Under the pieces are notes generated by a model. The model was not told the origin of the DNA, did no database searches, and was given only the letters and a program-made list of their open reading frames with translations. DNA of 64,000 nucleotides, taken from NCBI GenBank assembly GCA_024362935.1, contig JANCRA010000173.1:439001-503000 (forward strand), read 5' to 3'. This DNA comes from Setophaga petechia. Its lineage: Eukaryota; Chordata; Aves; Passeriformes; Parulidae. This document shows positions 1 to 11,014 of the stretch, piece after piece. Both the position numbers and the translations under genes were made by a program. How positions within the stretch are numbered: position 1 is the first letter of the stretch; each line of letters starts with the position of its first letter.

Positions 1-2090
1 GGGGATTTTAAAGCAGCTGGAGATGGATTTCCTGAGCAGGGAAATAATAGGGAATAGGGAATAGGGAACAGGGATGGGAGCTGTTCCCGAGCTCCCCCAG
101 TGCCCCGGAGCAGCGAGAGGTGTTTATAAATAAAAGCAAATGAAGCAGCCGCCAGACAAAGCCGATTCCAGGCGAGAGCAACAGTCCCCAAAGGGAAGAT
201 TTATCCAAGGTCTTTCAGGAGAGACAATTAAGTGAGGGCAACGCGAGAGAGGCGATAAATCCAGGGAGACAAATGAAGGGCAAGGAACATCAGCCCTCAG
301 CCTCTCCCCCCGGCAGCTCCAGCTCCCAGCCTCATTTTCTCCTCCAGCAGGGAGAGAAACCATTTTAATGTGCTCAAGACTCTGCCGAGAAAAGCTGAGC
401 TGGGGGAACTTCAAACGTGATTTCTGCTGCCTGAGGGCTCCATCCCTCTTTTTCCCCGGCTGATGTCTCCTGGTTAACAAGGGCACGTCCAGCTTTTCCA
501 GCCCCCTTTGATATTTAATAGGCTGAGTTCCACCATCCAGGGGCTGCTTTCCATTAGGGAATCCCAGCCCTGAGCCCCGGGTTCGTTCACAGAGCCTCCC
601 CAGCCCGGCACCGCTTCCCCCGCGGCTCTTCCCTGCTTTTGGGGTTTTGCTGGGAGCATCCCCGTCCCTCTCCCTCCCTGCCCGGCTGGGATTGTTCACC
701 GGGACCCCAAAACGCCGCAGGTTTGTCCGGGCAGGGCGATTCCCTCCCCAGCTGGAGGATGCGGGCTCGGAGCGCTCGGGGTGGATTTTAACGGGAACGG
801 TGATCCCGCTGCGCTCACGGGAGCTCTCCAAAGTGACGGAAGGGTCTTTAATCCCTCTGTTTATCCCTCAGTTCTGCCAAGAACCCGGCTTAAATAAACG
901 GCTCCGGGAGCCGCGTCGGGTTCTGCACACAGAGGGAGCAAAAATGGGTCTGGGGGTGTTGGGGAGAGGGCTCAGCCTCCCCCACCTCACCAGGGCAAAG
1001 GGATTTTAGTCAGGTTTTAGTAAAATTCGGGATGAGGCCATGCCAAGCAGCTTCTCTGTCTTTGGGGACAGTCCCCACAACACTCCCAGAACTGGAGAAT
1101 CCAACCCCAAAGTGCCAAGCCCAGAAGGGGGTGCCCAGAAAAGGGTGAGGGGTCCAGTGGGGACTCAGCATCCCAAGTGGTCCTGGCGGATTTTGGGCAT
1201 CCCAAGTGAGGACAAGGGGCCACCCGCTCCTCCTCTGGCCGGCCCCGAGGGGAGGTGACCCGGCAAGGACAGGATTTAATGTCTGGAACAACAGGGTCTG
1301 CCCCCAAAAATTGATAATACCTGAATTTGGCAAAGTGTCAGATTTCCTGCTGGCTGCGAGGGATCTGGCTGGAAAAAGGAGTTTCAAGGTGGTCCACCCT
1401 GAAAGGAAATGCCCTGGGAGACGCTCGGCACCCTGAGCCAGCCCTGGCAGCTCCACGGCCTCGCATTCGGGGCTGCTCGGTGCCCGAGGAGAGGCAGGAG
1501 GAGCCCCGGTCCTGTCTGGGGGCAGCGGGGCCCTCGGGAGCCGGGGTCCCATGAGGCATCCCCGGAGCTCCTGGCTCGAGAATGTCCTCTGGAACTTTCT
1601 GTTCCTGCTCTGCGGGAAGTGTTGGCGCCTCGTTGACCCCGCTCCTCCCATTCCCGATTCCTCCCAACCCTAAAACTCCGAATTTTGGATTATTCCCCTC
1701 TCACATCCCGAGCTGAGTCCATCAGATTTCCCCACGCAGCGCAGGATCCCCGCGGATCCCATCCTGAGTGCCGAGCTCTGGGACAGGAGCAGGGGAAGCC
1801 CGGCAGGACACGAGGCCACCCCAGGGCAGGGCGGGTTTGACACCTCAGCAGCCCCAGCAAGGCCAGGACACGGGTTTGGGAATAAATCAGAGTTTTAAAA
1901 CCCCGTTTTGAACCTTTCCCACCCCTGCTGAGTGGGATCAGCTCGGGAACCACCACCTCCTCCCGCTCTGGGCTCTGGTGGGACAAATCTCCCATCCCTG
2001 AAGCACCAGGGGGGTGGCCACGGTTCCCAGCGGGTGACACGGTGGTGACACGGCGGTGACACGAAGGTGACACGGCCACACGTACCCGGC
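1..2090. other. Non-coding flank downstream of the TWIST gene
   Basis: I see no supportable coding exon here. The part at about 121-560 is AT-richer than its surroundings and contains homeobox-like and Tcf-like words (for example around 200-260 and 360-380), which looks more like conserved regulatory DNA than exon. The remainder is GC-rich unique sequence. The TWIST 3' UTR must lie in the right-hand part because that gene is on the minus strand, but I could not find a clear minus-strand AATAAA close to its stop codon. Confidence 0.6.
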
Positions 2091-2564
2091 TCAGTGCGAC
2101 GCCGACATGGACCAGGCGCCCTCCATCCTCCACACGGAGAAGGCGTAGCTGAGCCTCTCGTGGGCCAGGAAGTTGCAGCTGGTGGCGACCTTGTGGTCCA
2201 GCTCGTCGCTCTGCAGCACCTGGCACAGGAAGTCGATGTAGCGAGCGGCCAGCTTGAGCGTCTGGATCTTGCTGAGCTTGTCCGAGGGCAGTGTGGGGAT
2301 GATCTTGCGCAGCTCGGCGAAGGCGTCGTTGAGGGACTGGGTGCGCTGGCGCTCCCGCACGTTGGCGATGACGCGCTGGGCGTGGGCGTCCTCGGGGGGC
2401 TGCGGGGCCGGGCTGCGCCGGCTGCGCTTGCCCTGCGCCTCGGGGGCTCCGCCGGGGCCCTGCCCGCGCTTGCGGCCGCTCTTCCTGGGCAGCCGCTCGG
2501 CCTCGTCCTCGCTGGTGGCCGCGCTGCCCTCGGGGGACGCCGGGGAAAGGTTTTCCTCCTTCAT
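2091..2564 (-). CDS. TWIST3: TWIST-family bHLH transcription factor, probably TWIST3
   Basis: Nuclear bHLH transcription factor of the Twist family. These proteins bind E-boxes as homodimers or with E-proteins and control mesoderm, neural-crest and mesenchymal programmes. The 157-residue product has an acidic/Ser-rich start, a basic RKR-rich linker (about 27-50), a bHLH at about 63-114 (basic part [19 protein letters not shown], then [18 protein letters not shown]), and the C-terminal Twist box or WR domain (about 137-157) ending [12 protein letters not shown]. That ending is diagnostic for Twist. Differences from TWIST1/2 as I know them (NDAF for NEAF, FLCQVL for FLYQVL, a short N-terminus without the Gly-rich run) suggest the third paralogue, which mammals lack; this is inference. 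The start at 2564 fits the family; the same frame stays open to 2831, but that extension is low-complexity and not Twist-like. The coding sequence is in one exon, as is usual for Twist genes. Confidence 0.93.
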   Translation of the reverse strand: MKEENLSPASPEGSAATSEDEAERLPRKSGRKRGQGPGGAPEAQGKRSRRSPAPQPPEDAHAQRVIANVRERQRTQSLNDAFAELRKIIPTLPSDKLSKIQTLKLAARYIDFLCQVLQSDELDHKVATSCNFLAHERLSYAFSVWRMEGAWSMSASH

Positions 2565-2960
2565 CTCCTCGGCTCCCCGGGCTCCCCGGGCGCGGCCCGG
2601 AGCATCCGCCCTGGGGGTCCCCGGGCGCCCCAAGCCCCGCAGAGCCCTCCAAGGAGCTCCTTGGCTTTTCCTTTGGGCCAGGAGAGGAGGGCTCTGGGAT
2701 GACTTCGGGAACGGCTCCTGCTGATAGGGCGAGCGGGGCGGGGGCGGACCAGGCGCAGACCAATGCAGGGGAACGCCAGCGGCTCTGGAGCTTATGGGTT
2801 CCAGATTTCCTCTCTCCCTCCCCACCGCCACCCCGAGCCCTCCGGCACAGATGCTCCGGCTGCCGCCCGGATGTCAGGGACCTTCTCGGTGCCAAGGGAG
2901 CCCCAGCCATGGAGCTCGGCGGTGGTTTTGGGGGGTTTTAAAATGACTTTTCAACCCAGT
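2565..2960 (-). promoter_or_regulatory. TWIST gene 5' UTR and proximal promoter region
   Basis: GC-rich, CpG-rich sequence directly upstream of the chosen start on the minus strand. It holds a GC-box-like run near 2735-2750 and an inverted CCAAT motif near 2759-2764 (written as CCAAT on the plus strand, so ATTGG on the gene strand). No TATA box is obvious at a suitable place. The transcription start is not determined. Confidence 0.4.
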
Positions 2961-3193
2961 TGACCCCGCAAAGAAATATCCCCTTGTTTGGGGTGGAGAA
3001 GGAGACTTTCACCTGCGAGGGAGCCAGGTGGGGATGTGGAGACACAGGGGTTGCAATGAGCGGGTCAGGAACTCTCACAATGCAAAGGAAGAAGCAACCA
3101 AAGGGAGATCGGCATTCGTGGGGCTCTTGAGGAAAGGCTTTGGTCAAAATGAGCTTGAGTTTGTGTCCATTTGTCCATCCACCAGGCCATTCC

Positions 3194-3283
3194 TTCATCC
3201 ATCCATCCATCCATCCATCCATCCATCCATCCATCCACCCATCCATCCATCCATCCATCCCTCCATCCATCATTCCATCCATC
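3194..3283. repeat. (CATC)n tetranucleotide microsatellite
   Basis: Nearly perfect ATCC/CATC repeats, with variant units (CACC, CTCC, CATT) in the right half. Confidence 0.95.
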
Positions 3284-4683
3284 ACCCTCATCTCCCTCAT
3301 CCATCACCAAATTCCTGTCGAGTAAATCCAGCGTCTCCTGGGTGGAAGAGGAAGGGGAACAGGAAATGGAACGGGAAGAAGAAGGGGAAGGGGAAGGGCA
3401 GGACCTCTCTGGGAATTGGGGTCGGATCCTGAGTCCTCCGCTCCAGCAGCGCCGCCGAGGGCTGGGGAGCTGCCACCAGCTCCAGCTGAGGCTCGGCCTG
3501 TGCCTGGCCTTTATTCTGTAATTAATTCTTCTCCTTTTTTTTTTTTTTTTTTATTGTTTTCCTTTTAAAAGAAAATAAAATTGAATTGAATTTCGCCAGG
3601 AGAAGGGTTCTGGCCGGGGGAGGGGAGGTTTGGGATCGGGGCTGGGATCCCGGAGCGAAGGGAGGAACACAATGAGCTTTGAAGTGCAGGAAGGAGCAGC
3701 CCCACACCCCAAGGGGCTTTTGTCCCCACATTTGGAGGGGTTGTGGCTTTTCCCTCAAACATTTCAATTTGTTCTTTCAGTGAGTGTTTTTTTGGGAGGA
3801 TATTCATCCAAGCCTCTCATGGAAAGGTCACGAGGCACCAAAGTGGTTTCAATAACTCCTCCAGCTCGCTGGGGGTTTTTCTGGTGCTGCTTTTGACACA
3901 TCGGGGAAAATTTCAAGCCTTGAAGAAAGAAAAACAACTGAGCCAAGCCCAGCTCACTTGACTCAGGGAGAAGTCACCGGATGGGAGATTTGAATTCCCA
4001 ATTCCCACCAATTCTTGGCCCCTCTGGACCCGTCCCCTCCTGGTTTCCCCCCACCCCCTCACATCCACCACCCCCCAGGGGGATTTTGGGGGGTTTTTGG
4101 GGGAATCTCCTCCCCGGGGACAAGGGGCAGACAGCAGGAAACAGCCTCGAGTGGTGCCACCAAGGGTTTAGGTTGGACATTGGGAAAATTCCTCCTGGGC
4201 AGGGCAGGGGTGGGGTCCCCATCCCTGGGGGGTTTCAAAGTGGAGGTGGCACTCGGGGACATGGTCAGGGTGGCCTTGGCAGTGCTGGGGAAGCGTTTGG
4301 TGCTCTCAGAGGGTTTTGCTTTTTTGTTTTGCTTTGTTTTGAGATTTTCTCTCCAAGCTCCTTTTCTTTGTTCCAGAGGACAAAAATAATCCCCGTTTCA
4401 TCCCGCGTGAAGGGGAAAAAAAAACAAAAAAAAACCAAAAAAAAGAGGATAAGGCTGATAAATGGGGAAGATGAAAGGGAGCCGGGAACAGCCGCTGCCC
4501 CTGGAGGCCGGGAAGCGCCTTGAGACCCGCAGCTTTTTCCACTTAGGGCGGCCCCGAGTGGAAACAGCTGCGGGGCGGCCAGAACCGCGGAGCATCCCGC
4601 CCGTGAGGCTGCCGCGGCAACCGCGGGGAATGTGGGGCGCTGGGATGGTGCTGGGAAGGGGAACCCGCGGGGCTTTGATCCCA

Positions 4684-4742
4684 ATGGATGGACGGATGGA
4701 CGGATGGATGGATGGATGGACGGATGGATGGATGGATGGACG
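4684..4742. repeat. (GGAT)n microsatellite with GGAC variants
   Basis: About 14 tetranucleotide units of GGAT interspersed with GGAC, the opposite-strand form of the 3194-3283 motif. Confidence 0.95.
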
Positions 4743-6292
4743 GCCCCGCCATCCTCTCCCCAGCGCAGTGACCTCACGCTCCTGGAACGCACCGGGATCT
4801 GTCAGGACGCGGAGCTGGAGGCGAACGGGGGGTCAGGGGGTCCCGGGGGGTCCCTGGGGGTCCCGGGGGGTCCTGGGAGCGATCCCAGAGTTCTCCTGCG
4901 GGATGGGGTCGGGATGAGCCGCGAGAGAGACGCCACGAGTGCCGCCCCCCATCCCGGGCTGGGCCCATCCTGTTCCACTTAATTCCGACGCGTGAAAGTT
5001 TCTTCTCCCTTTTCTCCGCCATCTGCTCCCATCTGGCCATCAAAGCAGCCAGGAACCGTCCTGAGCTCTCCCAGCACGGAGCTGGGAATGTTGGGAATGT
5101 TGGAAATGTTGGGATCAGCCCCTCCGAGCCCTTCCTTGCCCCCAGAGCTGCCCTCGGGTCGGCACCGACCCCGGATCTGCCGCGGATCCCTCAGGATCCT
5201 ACCGGGGAGAAAAGGTCCCCACGAGCTTCTCCCTTTTCCTCCAGGTCTCTCCTCCTGCTGTGTCACCCCAGAGCCACCCAGGAGGGGTCCCCGGGGGCTG
5301 GGGACAGGGACAGGAGGTGACAAACAAGGATTCCCGGGCAATGGGAGCAAGGGGACTCTGCAGGCCAGGACAGGAACGGGGAGGAGGGAGTGGGAGCTGC
5401 TGTCCTGCTCCTCGGGACTGAATCAAAACCCCTGGGAGTGCCAAAGCCAGGCTGGGATCCTCCAGCATCCAACTCCTGGGCACCTCTGGCAGCTCTGACT
5501 CCAGTTCCAGGCATCCAGAGAAGCACCCATGCCCTTTGTCTCCCCACTCTCCTGCACAGGACTCCCAATCCCTATAAAAATCCCAATAAAAATCCCAACA
5601 AAGCCAGAAAATTAAGTATTTTTTTCCTCCCCCAGTGCACTGAACCTGATTGTTCGCTTTAAAAGGGATTGGATTTGGGAAAATCTGTGTGGTTTGTGTG
5701 CAGGGAGCTGGAGCAGATCCAGAAAAAATCCCAAAAAATCCATCCCGAGCTCGGCCTGCCCCACGCTGAGCCACAGGACCCTCCGGTGGAGCATCAGCTC
5801 AGGAATTTGTGGGAACCAGCACCCGCTCAAGAATTTGTGGGAAAGAGGAGTCCAGGAGTGCCCTTAGCAACCAGACAAACATTTGTGGGGGGTTCTGTTC
5901 CACCCAGGAGGGAAAAACCCTCTGGAAAAATCCAGGAAAGGCGGTGTTGGGAGGGCAGGGGGTGAATTTGCCCCGGGGGTCCCTTCCCACAAGATCTTCC
6001 CCATGGAGCAAACCCTGGATGCTGCTCCCACACAAACTCATCACTCGTGCTCCTGCTCACAGCAAACGTGACTGGAATTTGGGAATTCAGGAACCCCTGA
6101 CTGGGGTTGGGAACTAGAGAGAGCAAAATGGGAACAAAATTTGGGGTTTTTTTATCCCAGGGTCAACCAGAGCTGGGTTCCATCCAGGGGAAGAGGGAGA
6201 CACTCCGGGGAACCTGCAGCAAATCCCAGTTATCCTTGGGATGTTATCCAAGAGCAGCAGGGCCCACGAACGGGATGGGGATGTGGAGAGGA

Positions 6293-6478
6293 GGGATGGA
6301 GGGATGGATGGATGGATGGATGGATGGATGGATGGATGATGGATGGATGGATGATGGATGGATGGATGATGGATGGATGGATGGATGGATGGATGGATGG
6401 ATGGATGGATGATGGATGGATGGATGGATGGATGGATGGAGGATGGATGGATGGAGGGATGGATGATGGATGGATGGC
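6293..6478. repeat. (GGAT)n microsatellite interrupted by GATGAT units
   Basis: A long GGAT array interrupted at nearly regular intervals by a GATGAT step, giving a higher-order period at about 6335-6375. Variant GGAG units occur at both ends. Confidence 0.95.
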
Positions 6479-8514
6479 ATCAATCCATAGATTCATGGAT
6501 GTATTGATCCATGGATGGATCCGTGGATGGAACTACATCCCAGGGAAAGGCTGAATTATTTTTGTGGGAGCAGCTCTGAGATCCCTCAGAGCCGACTCTG
6601 GTTCCTGCCTCTCTGCTGGGCCAAACTGGAGCCCAAAGGGTACTCGGAACAGCCCCTGGAGCTGCAAACCACGCCCAGAGCCACCTCCCACGGATGTCCC
6701 CGAGGCCTGGGTGTCCCCAGCCCCTCAGACCATCCAGGGTGGGGGGCAGGAGCAGGGGAAGGACCCCGCTCTCCCAGAGCCCCCCCAGCCCCTCGCAGCC
6801 CCGCAGCACATCTGGGACACCCCCGGAGCCTTCAAAGCCGTGTGTGGGGAGAGACGAAAGGCCCGGCTCAGCTCCTGGCCGGAGATGAAAGGAAAGCTCT
6901 CCCTCGGCGGCTGGAACGAGTTCCCGGTGCTCGGGAGCGGGGCTGCAGGGGCCCATTTCCTGCTGCCTTTCCACAGGGACTCGCAGCACATTCCCCAGAG
7001 GGCTCCGGGCTGCCCGAGGGGCTCCCGGGACGCCCCGGGGGCTGGGGGGATGAGGGGCAGCGGGACCGGGAGGGAAAAGCTCCTCCAGGACCAGCCCGGG
7101 GCGGGGGAGCGGCTGCCGGGCGGATGCGAGCGCCAGATTTTCCTCATTTCGTCCCAGGAAATTCTATTCCGATTAAAAGGCGTTTGATCTGCGCGGAGCG
7201 GGCGGGGGGAGGCCGGGCTGGGGTTGGGTTTCTCTGCAATTGTTGGGCTTTATGGGGTTTGTGGAGCAGCTCAAAGCTCCCAGGATTTGGCGGCTGCAGA
7301 ACGCGGAGTTGAATTTTGGGGTTTGTGGAAAGGTGGAGGAGGAAGGGAGAGAGCCACGAGCTCCCCAGGGCTCCTCCTCTCCCGGTTTTCCAAAGGGTCG
7401 ATCCCTCTCCATCAGGGAAGGGGAATCCTCCAGCTCCTCACCCCCTCCATCTCCAGGAATTAAAGAATTAAAGAGTTTTTTCCAGGCTGCAGAAATGTCG
7501 TGGGGGGTTGGGGGTTCTCAGGGGGACCACGGGGGTTTTGTGGAATTTGGGGTTTCCTGAGTGTGATAGATTCTGGGGTTGTTCAGGCAAAAAAGGGGTA
7601 AAAGCCACTTAAGAGTGAGGCAGAGGCACCCCAAGGGACAGGCAGGAGGAGCAGGGCTGTGCTTCCCCCTGGTCGTTGTTCCAGCCCCTTCCCCACGTCC
7701 TGCTGTCCCACTCCCAGCTGAGGAGGAAGGGCAGCAGTGACCCTTCCCTGGAAGTGGTTCCAGCCCAGCTCCAGGCTGGGAAGGAGCAGAGGGATCCCCG
7801 GAGGTGCCAGGACCCCCCAGTGACCCCTTTGGGCTCTCCACAAACCCCAAACCCCATCCTGAAGGCTCTTCCCAGCTACCCCAGCCTGTGGATTTCCAAC
7901 CTCCCCGTTAAGCACTGGGCCCATATTGAATCGTTTTATCCCTTTGGTTGCTCTCCAAGCTGAGAATTGTCCTAAAAATAACCATTCCCAGTTCTGTGTG
8001 TGATGTTCTCCCCCCTCTCCCAGCCCCTGGCTCCGTCCCAGCTCCCCCAGCTCCGGTGAGTTCATCCCCACACCCAAAGGCTCCGTCGGGGATCTTTAAT
8101 CCCAGAGCTGCTCTCACCCAAGCCGGGCTGGAGCACGAGGATTCCCCCGGGAACGGCAGCAGGACTGGGCTGGTGTCCGTGACTGGACAGGCCCTGGGAG
8201 CCAGGACACTCCCCTGGGACCCCTGGCTCCAGCCCCAAGCTCTTCCTCAGGGGCTCTTCCAGATCCCCAGGATGCCGTGAGTGAGGTGGAATTTGGGGGA
8301 TTTTCTGATTTTTCCCAGCTGGGGAACAAAGCGCAAATCCTGGCTGAGCCAGCGCCGTGTCAGGGAGCAGGGACACCACGTGTGGTGACATCCCCGTGTC
8401 CTGGAGGGCTGGGGACACGCTCCTGTCCGTGCCTGTGCACTTCACCCTCCCAGACCCCACTCCCAGGGAATGGCACAGACTTCCAGGGGAAGGATTCCCT
8501 TGGGAACAGCCACC

Positions 8515-8757
8515 TGCAGGTCCCTCTGGGTCTGTCCCCAAGCCCAGGCCCTCCTGCAGGTCCCTCTGGGTCTGTCCCCAAGCCCAGGCCCTCCTGCAGG
8601 TCCCTCTGGGTCTGCCCCCAAGCCCAGCCTGTCCTGCAGGTCCCTCTGGGTCTGTCCCCAAGCCCAGGCCCTCCTGCAGGTCCCTCTGGGTCTGTCCCCA
8701 AGCCCAGTCTGTCCTGCAGGTCCCTCTGGGTCTGTCCCCAAGCCCAGCCTGTCCCCA
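8515..8757. repeat. 40-bp minisatellite, about 6 copies
   Basis: The words CTGCAGGTCCCTCTGGGTCT and GTCCCCAAGCCCAG recur every 40 bases (unit starts near 8521, 8561, 8601, 8641, 8681, 8721). It accounts for several long but spurious open frames on both strands. Confidence 0.93.
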
Positions 8758-10495
8758 AGGCCAGCACCACTGTCTGGAAGCCCCAGGACCCCCCTGCTGC
8801 AGCCCCAGAGCCACTCTGGGGACACCCAGCCAGGATTTGTGTCCCTGCACACGAGGACAGTGTCCCCAGCACCTCCCTCCCCCCCAGAGCCACCTGGAGG
8901 GTCCCCAGCCCCACAAGGCTCATCTGGAGCCTTTGAGGCGCCGCTTCCGCCCTCGCCACATCTTGAGAGCAGATTGGGAAAATGCAAAAAACCTGTGCTG
9001 TCCCTCTGGGTGCCTTTGAATCCCCCCATGGGCAGGAAAAGTGGGACTGGGGCCACTGCTGGACCCTGGAAAGGTGCTGAGACCCCCCCAGTGTGTCCCA
9101 GTGAGAGCCACGGGGGCCCTCCATGACCCTAAAAACCCCCCCAAAATCCAGCAGAGGCTCCCCAGCTCCTGAAGATTCCTCAGGCTGCCCAGCACCAGGG
9201 AGAGAGGAATGCTGCAAAGGGAAAAATGAGCAATCCCATGAAAAATGGGGCTGGGAAGGGCTGGTGCAGGCAGAGAATGGGACACGGTGGCTGGGACTTT
9301 GTGGGGGCTGTGGGGAGAGAAGGGGTCAGGGCAAGGGGATGGGTTTGAGTCTCCTGGGAAGTCTTTGGAGCCACCAGGACCTCTGTCCTGTCCTGCCCCA
9401 GTGCCAGGGGACAGGAATTCCAGCTGGGATCCTTCCCTCACCCCAGGGCTGGATCCTTGTGGGGACTTGGGTCACCTCTGCAGGGCCATGCTGAGCTCCT
9501 CGGTGGCCCCCAGGCACAGGGATGTCGTTGTTTTGGGGTGTCCCCGGTGGTTTTGGGGTGTCCCGGGTGGTTTTGGGGTCTCGTTCGCCTCCCCCAGCCC
9601 GGGCTGTGCCACTGTCGCCCTCTGGCGGCTCCCGCGGGCCCTGCACTCAGTGTCCCCGGGGTGTCCCCGGGGTGTCCCCAATGTGTCCCCTCCCCTGGAC
9701 CCCACCCCATAGTCAGTGATGGGATTGGGATGGGGCTGGGAATGGGAACTCACTTGGGGCTGACCCCAAAGCCCCCCTGGAGGCCCCCTGCCCCTCGCCC
9801 GCTTCCAGGGAAAAGGGATGGAATCATCACCACTGCCCCAAAAATCCCTTTGGGCTGAAATCCCCGAATCCCAAGGGATTTGTGAGGGGAAAATCCACCT
9901 CAGCCTCCCTGTGGATGAGGAAGGGAAGGGTTCAGCACTCCCCACCACCCCAAAAGGTGCCATTCCCACCCATCCTTCCCAGGATCCCAGGGAACTGCAG
10001 TGCAGCCAGGCTGGTGAGGGAGGGCTGTATTTGTGGTGGCACACGGTGACAGCAAGGGTGGCACCGACCCCGGCACCCCCGAGGTGCAAACCAGGAGGAA
10101 TCCATGTAAAAATAGAGGGAATATTTACACACAGCATCCTTTAAAAAGCTGGGATGTGGGGTGGGAACTCCAGGGCTAGAACATGGCCCAGGGCTGGGTT
10201 TAGGGACTCCAGCACGTCACAGCCTCACCCCAAAGCTGCTCCTCAATCCCTGGGGTAACCTGAGCAGCCTCTGTCCCCTCCCCTCTCCTCCTGCTTCCAC
10301 AAAAACATCTGTCCCTATTTTTTCCCCCAGGAATCCTCTCCCTGAGGCTCAGGCAGGCCAAACCTTGGCCCTGCACCCCTTTCCCCCAAACACCTTTTCC
10401 CTACACCTGCTGCTGCAACTTCAAGCGTTAAATAGAGCATTTATGGTTAAATGGGATCCCATTCCTTTTGAAAGCCAGCCTGGGGAGCAGCCAGG

Positions 10496-10700
10496 GGCAG
10501 CATTCCCATCCCTGGGAGCTTTGGGATGAGCTTTGGGATGGGCTGTGCTCTGCCAGGAGCAGCATTCCCATCCCTGGGAGCTTTGGGATGGGCTGTGCTC
10601 TGTCAGGAGCAGCATTCCCATCCCTGGGAGCTTTGGGATGGGCTGTGCTCTGCCAGGAGCAGCATTCCCAGCTCTGGGAGCTTTGGGATGGGCTTTGGGA
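10496..10700. repeat. About 50-bp minisatellite, 4 copies
   Basis: Units contain CAGCATTCCCATCCCTGGGA followed by CTTTGGGATGGGCTGTGCTC. It probably lies in or just beyond the SLC48A1 3' UTR. Confidence 0.9.
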
Positions 10701-10938
10701 TGAGCTCTGCTCCTCTGCTTCCCCCAAACCCCAAAGCCCTGGAGAGGCAGAACCTGGCTGGGAGCTGAGCTGGGCCCTTCCCACAGAGCAGAGAGGGGAC
10801 ACGGGAGCAGGGCAGTGACAAAGGTGGGGACTGCCACCCCTGTGGCAGCACGGAGTGCTCCGGGACTCCTTCCCCTCCCTCCCTCCTCCCAGAACGAGCA
10901 GCGATGAGTGAGGAAAAGCCAGCAGGAGAAGCCCTCTG

Positions 10939-10977
10939 TTCGGACAGACAGACTGACAGACAGACAGACAGACAGAG
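10939..10977. repeat. (GACA)n microsatellite close to the SLC48A1 stop codon
   Basis: About nine GACA units lying 40-75 bases downstream of the expected SLC48A1 stop. If the SLC48A1 frameshift is real, this array would be translated as a CLSV-type repeat in the extended tail. Confidence 0.9.
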
Positions 10978-11014
10978 GTGTCTGTGCCCACGGCTCTCAC
11001 AGCTCCCCGGGGGC

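Larger units (their letters stand above)
2961..10420. other. Intergenic region between the TWIST gene and SLC48A1; no gene recognised
   Basis: No exon with splice sites and a recognisable protein was found. Open frames here are produced by GC-rich sequence and tandem repeats. Contents: GGAT-type tetranucleotide arrays (3194-3283, 4684-4742, 6293-6478), an oligo-T run (3537-3553), a 40-bp minisatellite (8515-8757), a purine-rich stretch near 4405-4450, and an AT-richer segment at 7130-7200 that could be regulatory. Part of the left end of the SLC48A1 3' UTR may fall in 8100-10420; a minus-strand ATTAAA lies at 8095-8100 but nothing ties it to that gene. HDAC7, the mammalian neighbour of SLC48A1, is not here. 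Confidence 0.6.

Noticed and set aside
2067..2702. 211-codon frame opposite the TWIST gene
   Set aside because: It is an antisense shadow of a GC-rich exon with no domain.
2565..2831. Longer TWIST protein starting at 2831
   Set aside because: The extra 89 residues are low-complexity Pro/Arg/Gly sequence unlike any Twist N-terminus. The 2564 start gives a typical length and acidic beginning.
3510..3580. AATAAA motifs near 3511-3516 (minus) and 3572-3577 (plus)
   Set aside because: No gene on either strand ends here. They are associated with an oligo-T run and chance A/T-rich sequence.
1..10420. HDAC7, expected next to SLC48A1 from mammalian gene order
   Set aside because: I looked for histone-deacetylase motifs and splice-bounded exons and found none; the space is repeats and unique GC-rich DNA.
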